DNA of 64,000 bases from Stappia indica. GTDB lineage: Bacteria; Pseudomonadota; Alphaproteobacteria; Rhizobiales; Stappiaceae. The position numbers and the translations under genes were made by a program. Shown here piece by piece: positions 1 to 7,693 of the stretch (position 1 is the first letter of the stretch; each line of letters begins with the position of its first letter). The notes under the pieces were generated by a model. That model had not been told where the DNA came from. It ran no database searches and saw nothing but the letters and a program-made list of their open reading frames with translations. Where the stretch lies: contig NZ_MBQE01000002.1 of NCBI RefSeq assembly GCF_001696535.1, positions 1-64,000 of the forward strand, written 5' to 3'.

Positions 1-30
1 AGACGTGGGAGAGTCGGTCGCCGCCAGGCC
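1..30 (+). rRNA. 5S ribosomal RNA, 3' end only (partial)
   Basis: The first bases, AGACGTGGGAGAGTCGG followed by TCGCCGCCAGGC, match the conserved 3' strand of alphaproteobacterial 5S rRNA, where GACGTGGGAGAGTAGGTCGCC is typical. The terminal CCGCCAGGC would pair with the 5' end of the molecule, which lies outside the window. The 3' boundary near base 30 is approximate. This places the window just downstream of an rRNA operon. Confidence 0.8.
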
Positions 31-109
31 CGCAAAGCGCAAAAAAAACCCTCTACAAAAAACCAAACATCCGCGGGGTGGAGCAGCCCGGCGAGTTTTC
101 GGACCACTG

Positions 110-838
110 ATGTCCGTGTCCCAGATACAATTTGCTTCTATTGACAGCGTCACGCTAAAGCGTGGCGCTTTTTCTGTTTTTCAAGGCCTCTCGTTGGAGC
201 TTTCGGAGCGGCGCATCGCGCTTGTCGGCCTCAACGGCTCGGGAAAAAGCTCGCTTTTGCGGATGCTGAACGGGCTCCTGCTGCCGGACGAGGGCACCGT
301 GACGGTGTTCGGCCTCGATACGCGCAAGAGCCGGCGCAAGCTGCCTCGGCATGTCGGGATGGTGTTTCAGAACCCCGACCATCAGATGATCTTTCCGACC
401 GTCCTCGAGGAGCTCGCCTTCGGTCCGAGACAAATGGGCGCAACGCGCTCCGACGCGGAGGCGCTCGCCCGCCGCACATTGGTGCGGCATGGCTGCGACG
501 GGTGGGCCGAGCGCCCCGTCGCCTTGCTGTCGGAGGGGCAAAAGCAGCTCGTCTGCCTGCTCGGCGCCAGCATTTCCGAGCCCGGACTGTTGCTCTGCGA
601 TGAGCCGTTCTCGGGTCTCGATCTCTCCTTGCGCCTGCATTTTGCCGCCCACATCGCCGAAATCCCCGCGCATGTGGTGATGGTGAGCCACGACCTCGAC
701 ATGCTGTGCGAGTTCGACCGGGTCATCTGGCTGGAAAAGGGAGCCGTCGTCGGGGACGGCCACCCCGACGTGATCCTGCCCGAGTACCGCGCGTTCGCAA
801 GAACGCGAGCTGGACAGTTGACGGCGGGCGGACTGTGA
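110..838 (+). CDS. bioM: BioM, ATPase of the biotin energy-coupling factor transporter
   Basis: This 242-residue ABC ATPase powers the BioMNY biotin importer at the inner membrane. Visible motifs are Walker A (residues 40-48, GLNGSGKSS), a Q-loop (VFQNPDHQ, 85-92), an ABC signature (LSEGQ, 140-144), Walker B (LLLCDEP, 160-166) and an H-loop histidine at 194. The signature has Glu in place of the common second Gly, as is usual in ECF ATPases. The frame stays open upstream, but that stretch is 5S rRNA sequence, so the ATG at 110 is chosen. It overlaps bioN by four bases (GTGA), indicating translational coupling. The assignment as biotin-specific rests on bioN and bioY following directly. Confidence 0.92.
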   Translation: MSVSQIQFASIDSVTLKRGAFSVFQGLSLELSERRIALVGLNGSGKSSLLRMLNGLLLPDEGTVTVFGLDTRKSRRKLPRHVGMVFQNPDHQMIFPTVLEELAFGPRQMGATRSDAEALARRTLVRHGCDGWAERPVALLSEGQKQLVCLLGASISEPGLLLCDEPFSGLDLSLRLHFAAHIAEIPAHVVMVSHDLDMLCEFDRVIWLEKGAVVGDGHPDVILPEYRAFARTRAGQLTAGGL

Positions 839-1476
839 TCTCGTCCTACCTGTCAGGTAACACGGCGCTCCACAGGATAGGTGCGGGGTGGAAGCTGCTC
901 GGGTTGTTTTTCGTCTCCATGGTGTTGCTACCAGTCAATTCTCCTCTGGTCCTCGGGTCCGTTCTGATCGGCGCGCTGCTGCTGCTTGCGTCTTTGGGGA
1001 GCGGTATGGTCACTGTTCTTCGCTCCTTGAAGCCGGTCGCCTTCGTCGTTGTGTTCATTCTTGCGCTGCATGGTTTTTTCGGAACGCTGGAAGCGGGTGT
1101 CATCGTCGCCTTGCGGCTGGCGTCGCTGCTGTTGCTGGCAACTCTCATCACCTTGACGACGCGTCTCGACGATATGCTTGACGCGCTTACGCCGGTCCTC
1201 TGGCCCGTCGCCTTGATCGGCCTGTCGGAACGCAAGCTGGCACTGGCGATTGCGCTCGCCATCCGTTTCACGCCGATGCTGATCGACGTCATGCGCCAAT
1301 TGAACGAGGCCTACCGCTCGCGCTCCGGGCGGAATGGACATGTCAAACTTGTTGCGCCGCTTTGCCTCCACGCCCTAAATGCCGCCGACCATGTCGCAGA
1401 AGCGCTCGCGGCGCGGGGAGGAGCGGACGGCTGTCCGCCCGAAGGTGCAGGACGGGAAGAGGACGAGGTTCGATGA
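835..1476 (+). CDS. bioN: BioN, transmembrane coupling (T) subunit of the biotin ECF transporter
   Basis: A 213-residue EcfT-type membrane protein that couples BioM ATP hydrolysis to the substrate-binding protein BioY. It has several hydrophobic segments between about residues 20 and 125 and a basic, Ala/Arg-rich cytoplasmic tail containing the Arg motifs that dock EcfT into the ATPase groove. The GTG start overlaps the bioM stop, and its own stop overlaps the bioY ATG (ATGA). A start further upstream in the same frame would lie entirely inside bioM and is rejected. Confidence 0.9.
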   Translation: MISSYLSGNTALHRIGAGWKLLGLFFVSMVLLPVNSPLVLGSVLIGALLLLASLGSGMVTVLRSLKPVAFVVVFILALHGFFGTLEAGVIVALRLASLLLLATLITLTTRLDDMLDALTPVLWPVALIGLSERKLALAIALAIRFTPMLIDVMRQLNEAYRSRSGRNGHVKLVAPLCLHALNAADHVAEALAARGGADGCPPEGAGREEDEVR

Positions 1477-2036
1477 TGACTGCCGATCGCTCCCTGGTGC
1501 ATATCGCCATTCATGTGGCCGTGATCTCCGCGCTTGGATATTACCTGCCAGCCTTTACGACGCCGGTCACCGGCAGCGTGCCGATCACCGCCCAGACACT
1601 CGGCGTGATGTTGGCCGGCGTCATGCTGGGGCCGGTTCGCGGCGCCTTGGCCGTGCTTCTGTTTCTCCTCATCGTCGCGCTCGGCATGCCTGTCCTGTCC
1701 GGCGGCCGCGGCGGCATCGGCGTGTTCTTTCTTCCGTCGGTCGGTTTCCTCATAGCATTTCCGATCGCGGCCTTCGTCTGCGGCTTGACCATGCAGCTGC
1801 TGCGTCGCCGGCCGGTGTTTCCATCGGTGCTGGTCGCCTCAATGGTGGGGGGCATCCTGGCGCTTTATCCGTTCGGTATTCTCGGCATTTCGCTGGTTGC
1901 GGGAAAGCCGCTCTGGGAATCTGCGATCGGCTCGCTCGTCTTCCTTCCCGGCGACATCCTGAAGTGTTTCGGCACGGCGCTGGTTGCCAGCGCGATCGAA
2001 CGCGGGCGGCCGGACGCGATCTTTTCCCGGCAGTAG
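1473..2036 (+). CDS. bioY: BioY, biotin-binding S component of the ECF transporter
   Basis: A 187-residue, six-helix membrane protein that captures biotin. The family hallmark is clear: GPVRGALAVLLFLLIVALG leads into GMPVLSGGRGG and a FFLPSVGFLIAFP segment (about residues 52-95). Length matches BioY proteins (about 190). Two consecutive ATG codons are available at 1473 and 1476; the first overlaps the bioN stop. With BioM and BioN this forms the high-affinity three-part form of the transporter. Confidence 0.94.
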   Translation: MMTADRSLVHIAIHVAVISALGYYLPAFTTPVTGSVPITAQTLGVMLAGVMLGPVRGALAVLLFLLIVALGMPVLSGGRGGIGVFFLPSVGFLIAFPIAAFVCGLTMQLLRRRPVFPSVLVASMVGGILALYPFGILGISLVAGKPLWESAIGSLVFLPGDILKCFGTALVASAIERGRPDAIFSRQ

Positions 2037-2052
2037 CTGGCCGAGATCGGTC

Positions 2053-3498
2053 ATGTCCCATGTCGGCGAAACGCTGGAACGCCTGGCTGCGCGCGATCCG
2101 AGCCGCGCTGCGCTCAGCGACGGTCGGCTCACCCTGACCCGCAGCGACCTTCTGGAGCTGGTAAGGTCCTCGGAGACCTTCCTTCAGCGGAAGGCAGCGG
2201 CAGACCGCGTGTTGGTACCCACAGGCGACGTGATAGAGGCGCTGTGCCGGATTCTTGCTGTGGCACGCAGCAGCCGGGCAGCCGTGGTCGTCGACCCGTC
2301 ACATCTCGAGCGGCACGGAGATCGGCTTTGCGCAGCCCTCGCGCCCCTATCCGCAGCCTGGGATGAGACGTATCCCGAGATGCCGCGAGACATCGAAGCA
2401 TCCCTGGCGCGCAGACCGGGGCCGGAGACGCCGTTCTATATCGGCCTGACGTCCGGCTCGACCGGCCAGCCGAAAGCCTTTCAACGGTCGCACCGGTCCT
2501 GGACGGAGAGCTTTCGTCTTGCCGACGAGGCGTTCGGCCTCGGGCCGAACGAGCACGTTCTCGTACCCGGCGGCCTTGGCCATTCCCTGCATCTTTTCGG
2601 CGCAATCCATGGCCTGCATCGTGGCTGGAGGGTGGATGTGGTCCGCAGTTTTCAGCCGCTGTCGGTTTTGCGGCGGATGCAGGAGGCGAGGAGCACGGTG
2701 CTGGTGACCACGCCGACGCAGCTGCGCCTGCTGGCAATCGCCGGCGACAGGGAAGAGCTGCGCTTTGGCGCTCTGAGGCGGATCCTGATCAGCGGCGCAA
2801 AATGGCATGCGCGCGACCGCGAACTGGTCGCGCGCGTTTTTCCGCAAGCCGAATGTCACGAATTCTACGGGACGTCCGAGACCAGTTTCATCTCTCACCG
2901 CGGCGCTGCGGACAGTTGCAGCGACGGTGTCGGCCGGCCGTTTCCCGGAGTAGAGCTGGAGGTTCGCGGATCGGACGGTAACGCTCTTCCGGCCGGGGAA
3001 GAGGGCGAGATCTGGGTTCGCAGCCCGCTGCTGTTCGACCGGTATGTCATGGGCGACGAGCCGATGACCCGGACCAAGGCCGGCTGGCTGACCGTCGGTG
3101 ACAGAGGCCATCTGGACGCGGAGGGGCGGATCTTTCTTGCCGGGCGCGGCGGGCGGATGATCGTGACATCGGGGCTCAACGTGTTTGCCGAGGAAATCGA
3201 GACGGTGTTGCTCGAGTATCCGGGCATTGCCCAAGCGGCCGTTTTCGGTGTGCCCGACACATTGCGCGGCGCGCGGATTGTTGCGGCAGTTCAGCTGGCG
3301 GGCCCGGCACTGGCTCCGGCGGACCTGCGCCGCCACTGCCTTGCACGGCTGGAGCGAGCCAAGGTGCCGCGCAGCTTTCATGTCGCCGAGCACTGGCCGC
3401 TGACGCCTGGCGGAAAACCGGATCTTCAGACGATAGGAGCCTGGGTGCTGGAGCAGGAGGAAGCCGATGCCGGCGTTTCTGATCGCAGCAAAGCGTAG
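2053..3498 (+). CDS. Adenylate-forming acyl-CoA ligase associated with bioMNY
   Basis: A 481-residue class I adenylate-forming enzyme (AMP-binding/ANL family), expected to activate a carboxylic acid with ATP and load it onto CoA. It carries the P-loop TSGSTGQPK (133-141), the A5 motif FYGTSE (271-276), the ribose-binding Asp in TVGD (350) and the C-terminal catalytic Lys in PGGKPDLQ (455). Usual acyl-CoA synthetases run 500-560 residues, so this one is compact. The ATG at 2053 lies 16 bases after bioY. The gene overlaps the following thiolase by 32 bases. The order BioY, ligase, thiolase recalls Bacillus yhfU-yhfT-yhfS. A role in making or salvaging a pimeloyl-type precursor is inference; the substrate cannot be read from sequence. 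Confidence 0.85.
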   Translation: MSHVGETLERLAARDPSRAALSDGRLTLTRSDLLELVRSSETFLQRKAAADRVLVPTGDVIEALCRILAVARSSRAAVVVDPSHLERHGDRLCAALAPLSAAWDETYPEMPRDIEASLARRPGPETPFYIGLTSGSTGQPKAFQRSHRSWTESFRLADEAFGLGPNEHVLVPGGLGHSLHLFGAIHGLHRGWRVDVVRSFQPLSVLRRMQEARSTVLVTTPTQLRLLAIAGDREELRFGALRRILISGAKWHARDRELVARVFPQAECHEFYGTSETSFISHRGAADSCSDGVGRPFPGVELEVRGSDGNALPAGEEGEIWVRSPLLFDRYVMGDEPMTRTKAGWLTVGDRGHLDAEGRIFLAGRGGRMIVTSGLNVFAEEIETVLLEYPGIAQAAVFGVPDTLRGARIVAAVQLAGPALAPADLRRHCLARLERAKVPRSFHVAEHWPLTPGGKPDLQTIGAWVLEQEEADAGVSDRSKA

Positions 3499-4597
3499 CG
3501 CCGTTGCGCCGATGGGCGGGGCGTTCGCGGCCCTTGAGGTCGATGCGCTCGCCGCGCCGGTGATGCGTGCCTGCCTATCGGCCGGGGGCGTAGATATCGT
3601 CGATGAGGTCATGGCCGGAAACGCCCTCTATGGCGGCGGCAACCCGGCGCGGCGGGCCGCCCTGCTGGCGGGGCTCCCGGAGCTCGTTCCCGCCCTGACG
3701 TTGGACCGCCAATGCTGCTCGGGCCTAGACGCGATCATTCTGGCCGCGCGGATGGTCGAGGCAGGAGCTGCCGATTGCGTGCTTGCCGGCGGCGTCGAGA
3801 GTTATTCGCGGGCGCCTTTGCGCATGCGCCGCCCGGCGACAAAAGATGAAGCGCCGGTGGCCTATGATCGGCCGCCCTTCACTCCCTGGCCCGACCAAGA
3901 TCCCGACATGCCGGAGGCGGCCGCCCATCTTGCCGCGTTGCGGGCGGTTGATGAGGACGCACAGGCCGCATTTGCGGTCGAAAGCCATGCCCGGGCGCGT
4001 GCTGCCGCCGAGGCGGGGCGGTTCGCAGGCGAGATCGTCGCCGTGGCGGGTCTTTCGCAAGACAGCTATGCCCGCCGCCTGACGGTTGAGACCTGCCGCC
4101 GCTCCCGTCCGCTCGCCGGAAAGGCCGGGCATCGGGTGCTGGCAGCAACTGCCGCCGTTTCGGCGGACGCTGCGGCGTTTGCGCTGGTCGTGTCGCAGGA
4201 TTGGCTGGACCGAAATCCATCCGTGCCTGCATGCCGGATCGTTGCCGGTGGGGCTGCGGGTGGGGATCTTTGTCTTCCCGGTCTTGCGCCGATCGAGGCA
4301 TCGCGAAAGGTGCTTTCCGCGGCAGGGATCGAAAGCGAAGGCCTTGCGGCAAGCGAAGTGATGGAGGCCTATGCGGTGCAGGCGATGGCCTGTGTCGAGG
4401 ATCTCGGCCTCGATCCGGCAACCGTCAACCGCGGGGGAGGAGCCCTTGCTCGGGGCCATCCCATCGGTGCTTCGGGTGCGCTCCTTGCTGTGCGGCTGTT
4501 TAACGAGTTGCAGCGCGAGGGCGCGGGCAGCTTCGGGCTCGCCGCCATCGCGAGTGCCGGCGGGCTGGGGTCCGCATTGCTGCTGCAGCGGGTCTAG
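3467..4597 (+). CDS. Thiolase-fold enzyme with altered catalytic residues, biotin-operon associated
   Basis: A 376-residue thiolase-superfamily protein (acetyl-CoA acetyltransferase-like), which would cleave or condense acyl-CoA thioesters. The nucleophile site RQCCSGLDA gives Cys83, and GHPIGASGA gives His331. Two usual landmarks are changed: the NEAF motif reads MEAYA (299-303), and the C-terminal CxG acid/base cysteine is serine in ASAGG (Ser363). It is shorter than typical thiolases (about 390-400). It starts inside the ligase gene, so the two are probably translationally coupled and act on the same CoA ester. Its stop shares a CTAG with the convergent FG-GAP gene. Confidence 0.83.
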   Translation: MPAFLIAAKRSAVAPMGGAFAALEVDALAAPVMRACLSAGGVDIVDEVMAGNALYGGGNPARRAALLAGLPELVPALTLDRQCCSGLDAIILAARMVEAGAADCVLAGGVESYSRAPLRMRRPATKDEAPVAYDRPPFTPWPDQDPDMPEAAAHLAALRAVDEDAQAAFAVESHARARAAAEAGRFAGEIVAVAGLSQDSYARRLTVETCRRSRPLAGKAGHRVLAATAAVSADAAAFALVVSQDWLDRNPSVPACRIVAGGAAGGDLCLPGLAPIEASRKVLSAAGIESEGLAASEVMEAYAVQAMACVEDLGLDPATVNRGGGALARGHPIGASGALLAVRLFNELQREGAGSFGLAAIASAGGLGSALLLQRV

Positions 4598-6267
4598 TCG
4601 GCGGCCTCGCGGGGCGGATACCAGTAGCGGGCATTTTCCTCGCCGCGGTCGATCAGCACGAACTGGTTGGCGAATACCCTGTAGCCATGGCTCCAGTCTC
4701 CGTCGGGCCAGCGCACCCGGATGACGGCCCGCTCGGCCACACCGAGCCCGACATGGACGAAGCCGGCCTGGCCGGAGGCGTGGCCGCCGCCGATGCCGAT
4801 GTCACGGGTAAGGCTGCGCGCGCCGACGCGGATGCTCAGCTTCGCCCCCACGGCATTGCGGTTCGCGCCATCCTGCGACAAGGCAATGGCGATCCAGTTG
4901 CCGAGCGGCTTCGGTCGCTCGCTGCCGTCGTCGCGGCCGAGATTGCGGAAGAGGCTGACGGGGGCGGAGCGGTTCACGACGACAAGGTCGAGCAGCCCAT
5001 CCATGTTGAAATCGGCAAGGCCGGCGCCACGTCCCCTGCGGTCGAGAGCGATGCCCGCGCGGGCACCTTGCTCCGCAAAGCGGCCGTCCCATTGCTGTAT
5101 CAGCAGATTGTCGGGATCGAAGGCGGCAAAGTCCGGCATCGCCTCGACATTGCCCTTGGCGATGAACAGGTCCTGAAGCGTGTCGTTGTTGACGTCCTGA
5201 AACTCTGCGTGCCAGCCGGTGGAAGGGCGCATGTCCTCGCCGATATAGGGGCGGTGCGCGGTCACACCCTTGTCGAAGGCGATGTCGCGATAGACCGGCA
5301 GGAGATCGTCTCCCTCCTGGTCTATGGTCTGCAGCTTGGTGTCGCCCATGCTGGTCAGCGCATATTCCGGCAGTCCGTCGCCGTCCAGGTCGGTGGTGGC
5401 GATGCCCATTCCCCAGATCTTGAGATGGCGCCAGCCGTCGCTGCGGCGATAGGGGCGAGGCGGCCGGCCGGGCGGCAGGGCCCAGAGCTGCTCTTCTCCG
5501 CCGCGATAATAGTGCCGGTCATTGGAAACGCGCAGCGCCGGTTCTCCGGAGCGGTTCCAGTCTGTGAACAGGAGCGAGAGGCTGCAATAGCCGGGTGTCA
5601 GGGCGAAGCTCTCGGAGTAATCCGGCGTCTCGCCGGCGCGCGGGCGATGGAGCGCATTGTCGTCGCAGGTTCCCCAGGGCGAACCCGGGGCGCTGCGGTC
5701 GACATAATTGCCGAAGGCGAGAGTGGGGAAGGCGAGGTCCTTCTCGAACACGGCGGCAAAACCCGTGGTCCAGCTACGCCCGCCATTGAAGGAGAAGCGG
5801 CGATTGGCCGGCTCGAAGCGGCACTCGCCGGTTCCGCGCAGCAGCTGGTTCTCGCCGACCCTGAGCAACGCCAGGTCCATCAGGCCGTCATTGTCGATGT
5901 CGAGCGGATAGGCGCCCGTCACCTGTTCCAGCAGGCGCCCGGGAAGGCCGGTGTCGACCGGCTCGAAGGACAGTCTGCCGCCCGCTGGCGAAGTGTTGCG
6001 ATAAAGGGCGGCCCGTCCTTCGCCGCCCGCCAGGAACAGGTCGGGTCGGCGGTCGCCGTCGCAATCGAAGATCGCCGTGCCGCCGCCGACGAAATACTCC
6101 CACGGGCCGGAATAGGTGTGGTCGATGCCGGCCTGCCGGGCTTCCTCGGAAAACCGGGGAACGGGAGCGGGAGCCTCCTCGGCCCTTGCAGCCGGTGTGC
6201 CGGCGAAAACGGCAAGAATGATCGCGGCAGCAGCGAGTGCGCGGTGCATCGGAACAAGGCCGGTCAT
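4594..6267 (-). CDS. Secreted FG-GAP repeat / ASPIC-UnbV (CRTAC1-like) protein
   Basis: A 557-residue protein with an N-terminal signal peptide (about residues 1-29; an alternative start is Met7). Five calcium-loop FG-GAP repeats are visible as DxDxDG-type motifs near residues 68, 123, 293, 358 and 419, predicting a beta-propeller. The C-terminal part (about 460-530) resembles the ASPIC/UnbV domain. Such proteins are extracytoplasmic and often of unknown ligand. It is the last gene of a minus-strand unit and overlaps the cytochrome gene upstream by four bases (ATGA), so the two products are likely made together and may interact in the periplasm. No enzymatic function can be assigned. Confidence 0.8.
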   Translation of the reverse strand: MTGLVPMHRALAAAAIILAVFAGTPAARAEEAPAPVPRFSEEARQAGIDHTYSGPWEYFVGGGTAIFDCDGDRRPDLFLAGGEGRAALYRNTSPAGGRLSFEPVDTGLPGRLLEQVTGAYPLDIDNDGLMDLALLRVGENQLLRGTGECRFEPANRRFSFNGGRSWTTGFAAVFEKDLAFPTLAFGNYVDRSAPGSPWGTCDDNALHRPRAGETPDYSESFALTPGYCSLSLLFTDWNRSGEPALRVSNDRHYYRGGEEQLWALPPGRPPRPYRRSDGWRHLKIWGMGIATTDLDGDGLPEYALTSMGDTKLQTIDQEGDDLLPVYRDIAFDKGVTAHRPYIGEDMRPSTGWHAEFQDVNNDTLQDLFIAKGNVEAMPDFAAFDPDNLLIQQWDGRFAEQGARAGIALDRRGRGAGLADFNMDGLLDLVVVNRSAPVSLFRNLGRDDGSERPKPLGNWIAIALSQDGANRNAVGAKLSIRVGARSLTRDIGIGGGHASGQAGFVHVGLGVAERAVIRVRWPDGDWSHGYRVFANQFVLIDRGEENARYWYPPREAAD

Positions 6268-7688
6268 TGCACGATCTCCAGGCTCCGCAGGAAGGCGATG
6301 ATCGCCTCCCGGTCCTCGTCCGACAGTGCCTCATAGGCCTTGCGGGACGTTCGGGCCTCGCCCGCATGGGCGCGGATGACCTCGTCGAGGGAGGTCAAGT
6401 CGGCGCGGTGGCCGTAAGGAGCGGTGGAGCCGGCGCCCCAAAGCTCCGCGGTCAGGAATACGTCCCTGTCGACGAAGCGCTGGCCTAGAAGTTCGTTGCC
6501 GAGGGTCGGCTCCTGCGCGTCGGCGATCTTGTGACGCTTCAGATCGCCGAACAGCGGCACCAGAATGTTGCCGTCCGCATCGCGCGGCAGCGCCTTCACG
6601 AAATCGAGCTCGGCAAGGTCGATTTCGAGAGCTGCCTCGACATCCGCTTCCCGCAGCGTGCCGGCCGTCTCTCTCGGGCCGGGATCGCGGAAGACGGCGG
6701 ACTTCAGCGGCAGGGCCGGAATGTGGCAAGAGGCGCAGCCGGTGTCTGCAAAAAGGGCCTCCCCGCGTGTTGCCGCCTGTTGCCAGTCGGCCGGCAGGTT
6801 CGGCTTGCGGGTGGGCGCGGCAAGCGTCGCCTGCCACACGACAAGGGCGGTGACGTCGGCGGCGCCGATCTCGTCGGCGATCCCGTCCTCGTCGAAGTCC
6901 GTCGTTCCGGTCCAGAGGGCGCCGAAGCGCTCCACCGGCTGGATACCATGGTGATGGTTGAGCGCATTCACCGTGAACTGCCGCAAGGAGCCGAAAACGC
7001 CTTTTTGCGAGAAGGGGCGCAGGACCAGATCGGCATCGATGCCGTCGATCCTCGACAGGTCCAGACCGCCGTCCGGATGGGCGGTGATCGTGCCGAAGGA
7101 AACGCCCTTGGTCTCGAGCTCGGCCGTCACGGTCGTGCCCTTCTGCCGGGCTTGTGCAAGTGCCGTGTCGCGCCGGGACTGCAGCTCGGCCGTCATCTCC
7201 CGGGCCAGAAGTTCGATCAACCCGGCGCCTTGGAGCGCCGGCGAGCCGCGTTCGTTGGAAAATTGCGGGTCGATCGTGTCGAAGTCGGCGCTCTCGAAGC
7301 CCTCGGACACGAAGACATTGGCGGTGAAGGATGCGCCTCCGCCTACGACCGGCTCATGGTGGCAGGACGAACAGGAACTGGCGTCGAGCCCTGCAAGCCG
7401 CTGGAAGCGCAGATGCACGGGACGTCGGCGTTTGGTCGGGATGATCGCCTGTGTGGCCATGGGCCGGCCGGCGCCTTCCTCGACCAGGAACTTGCCGATG
7501 AACAGGCGCTCGCCGTGATCGCGCAGCACCGCGATCCTCTCTTGCATCGGCAGGCGGGCAACGGCCTCAAGGTCGAGCGGCGTGCCGAGCACCTTCTCGC
7601 TCCATGGCGGACTGTCCGCCGCCCGAGCCGGATCGCCGAGCGCCAGCACGGCGAGCAACGGGATCGCGGCAGTCTTCCAGCAGGGCAT
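6264..7688 (-). CDS. Di-heme cytochrome c oxidoreductase (DHOR, DUF1111-type), exported
   Basis: A 474-residue periplasmic cytochrome c with a signal peptide (about 1-24) and two heme-attachment motifs, CSSCH at 106-110 and CASCH at 318-322. The overall layout matches the di-heme oxidoreductase family often annotated 'thiol oxidoreductase', related distantly to MauG and di-heme peroxidases; the real substrate of these enzymes is generally unknown. The start at 7688 is chosen because it begins a good signal peptide five bases after the ROK stop. The open frame continues upstream, but that stretch is antiparallel noise inside the ROK gene. It sits between a sugar-type ROK regulator and an FG-GAP protein. 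Confidence 0.85.
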   Translation of the reverse strand: MPCWKTAAIPLLAVLALGDPARAADSPPWSEKVLGTPLDLEAVARLPMQERIAVLRDHGERLFIGKFLVEEGAGRPMATQAIIPTKRRRPVHLRFQRLAGLDASSCSSCHHEPVVGGGASFTANVFVSEGFESADFDTIDPQFSNERGSPALQGAGLIELLAREMTAELQSRRDTALAQARQKGTTVTAELETKGVSFGTITAHPDGGLDLSRIDGIDADLVLRPFSQKGVFGSLRQFTVNALNHHHGIQPVERFGALWTGTTDFDEDGIADEIGAADVTALVVWQATLAAPTRKPNLPADWQQAATRGEALFADTGCASCHIPALPLKSAVFRDPGPRETAGTLREADVEAALEIDLAELDFVKALPRDADGNILVPLFGDLKRHKIADAQEPTLGNELLGQRFVDRDVFLTAELWGAGSTAPYGHRADLTSLDEVIRAHAGEARTSRKAYEALSDEDREAIIAFLRSLEIVQ

Positions 7689-7693
7689 GCAGC

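Noticed and set aside
4687-6336. Long plus-strand open frame (549 codons) opposite the FG-GAP gene
   Set aside because: Its product lacks any domain pattern, while the minus strand encodes clear FG-GAP repeats and a signal peptide. High G+C content creates such antisense frames.
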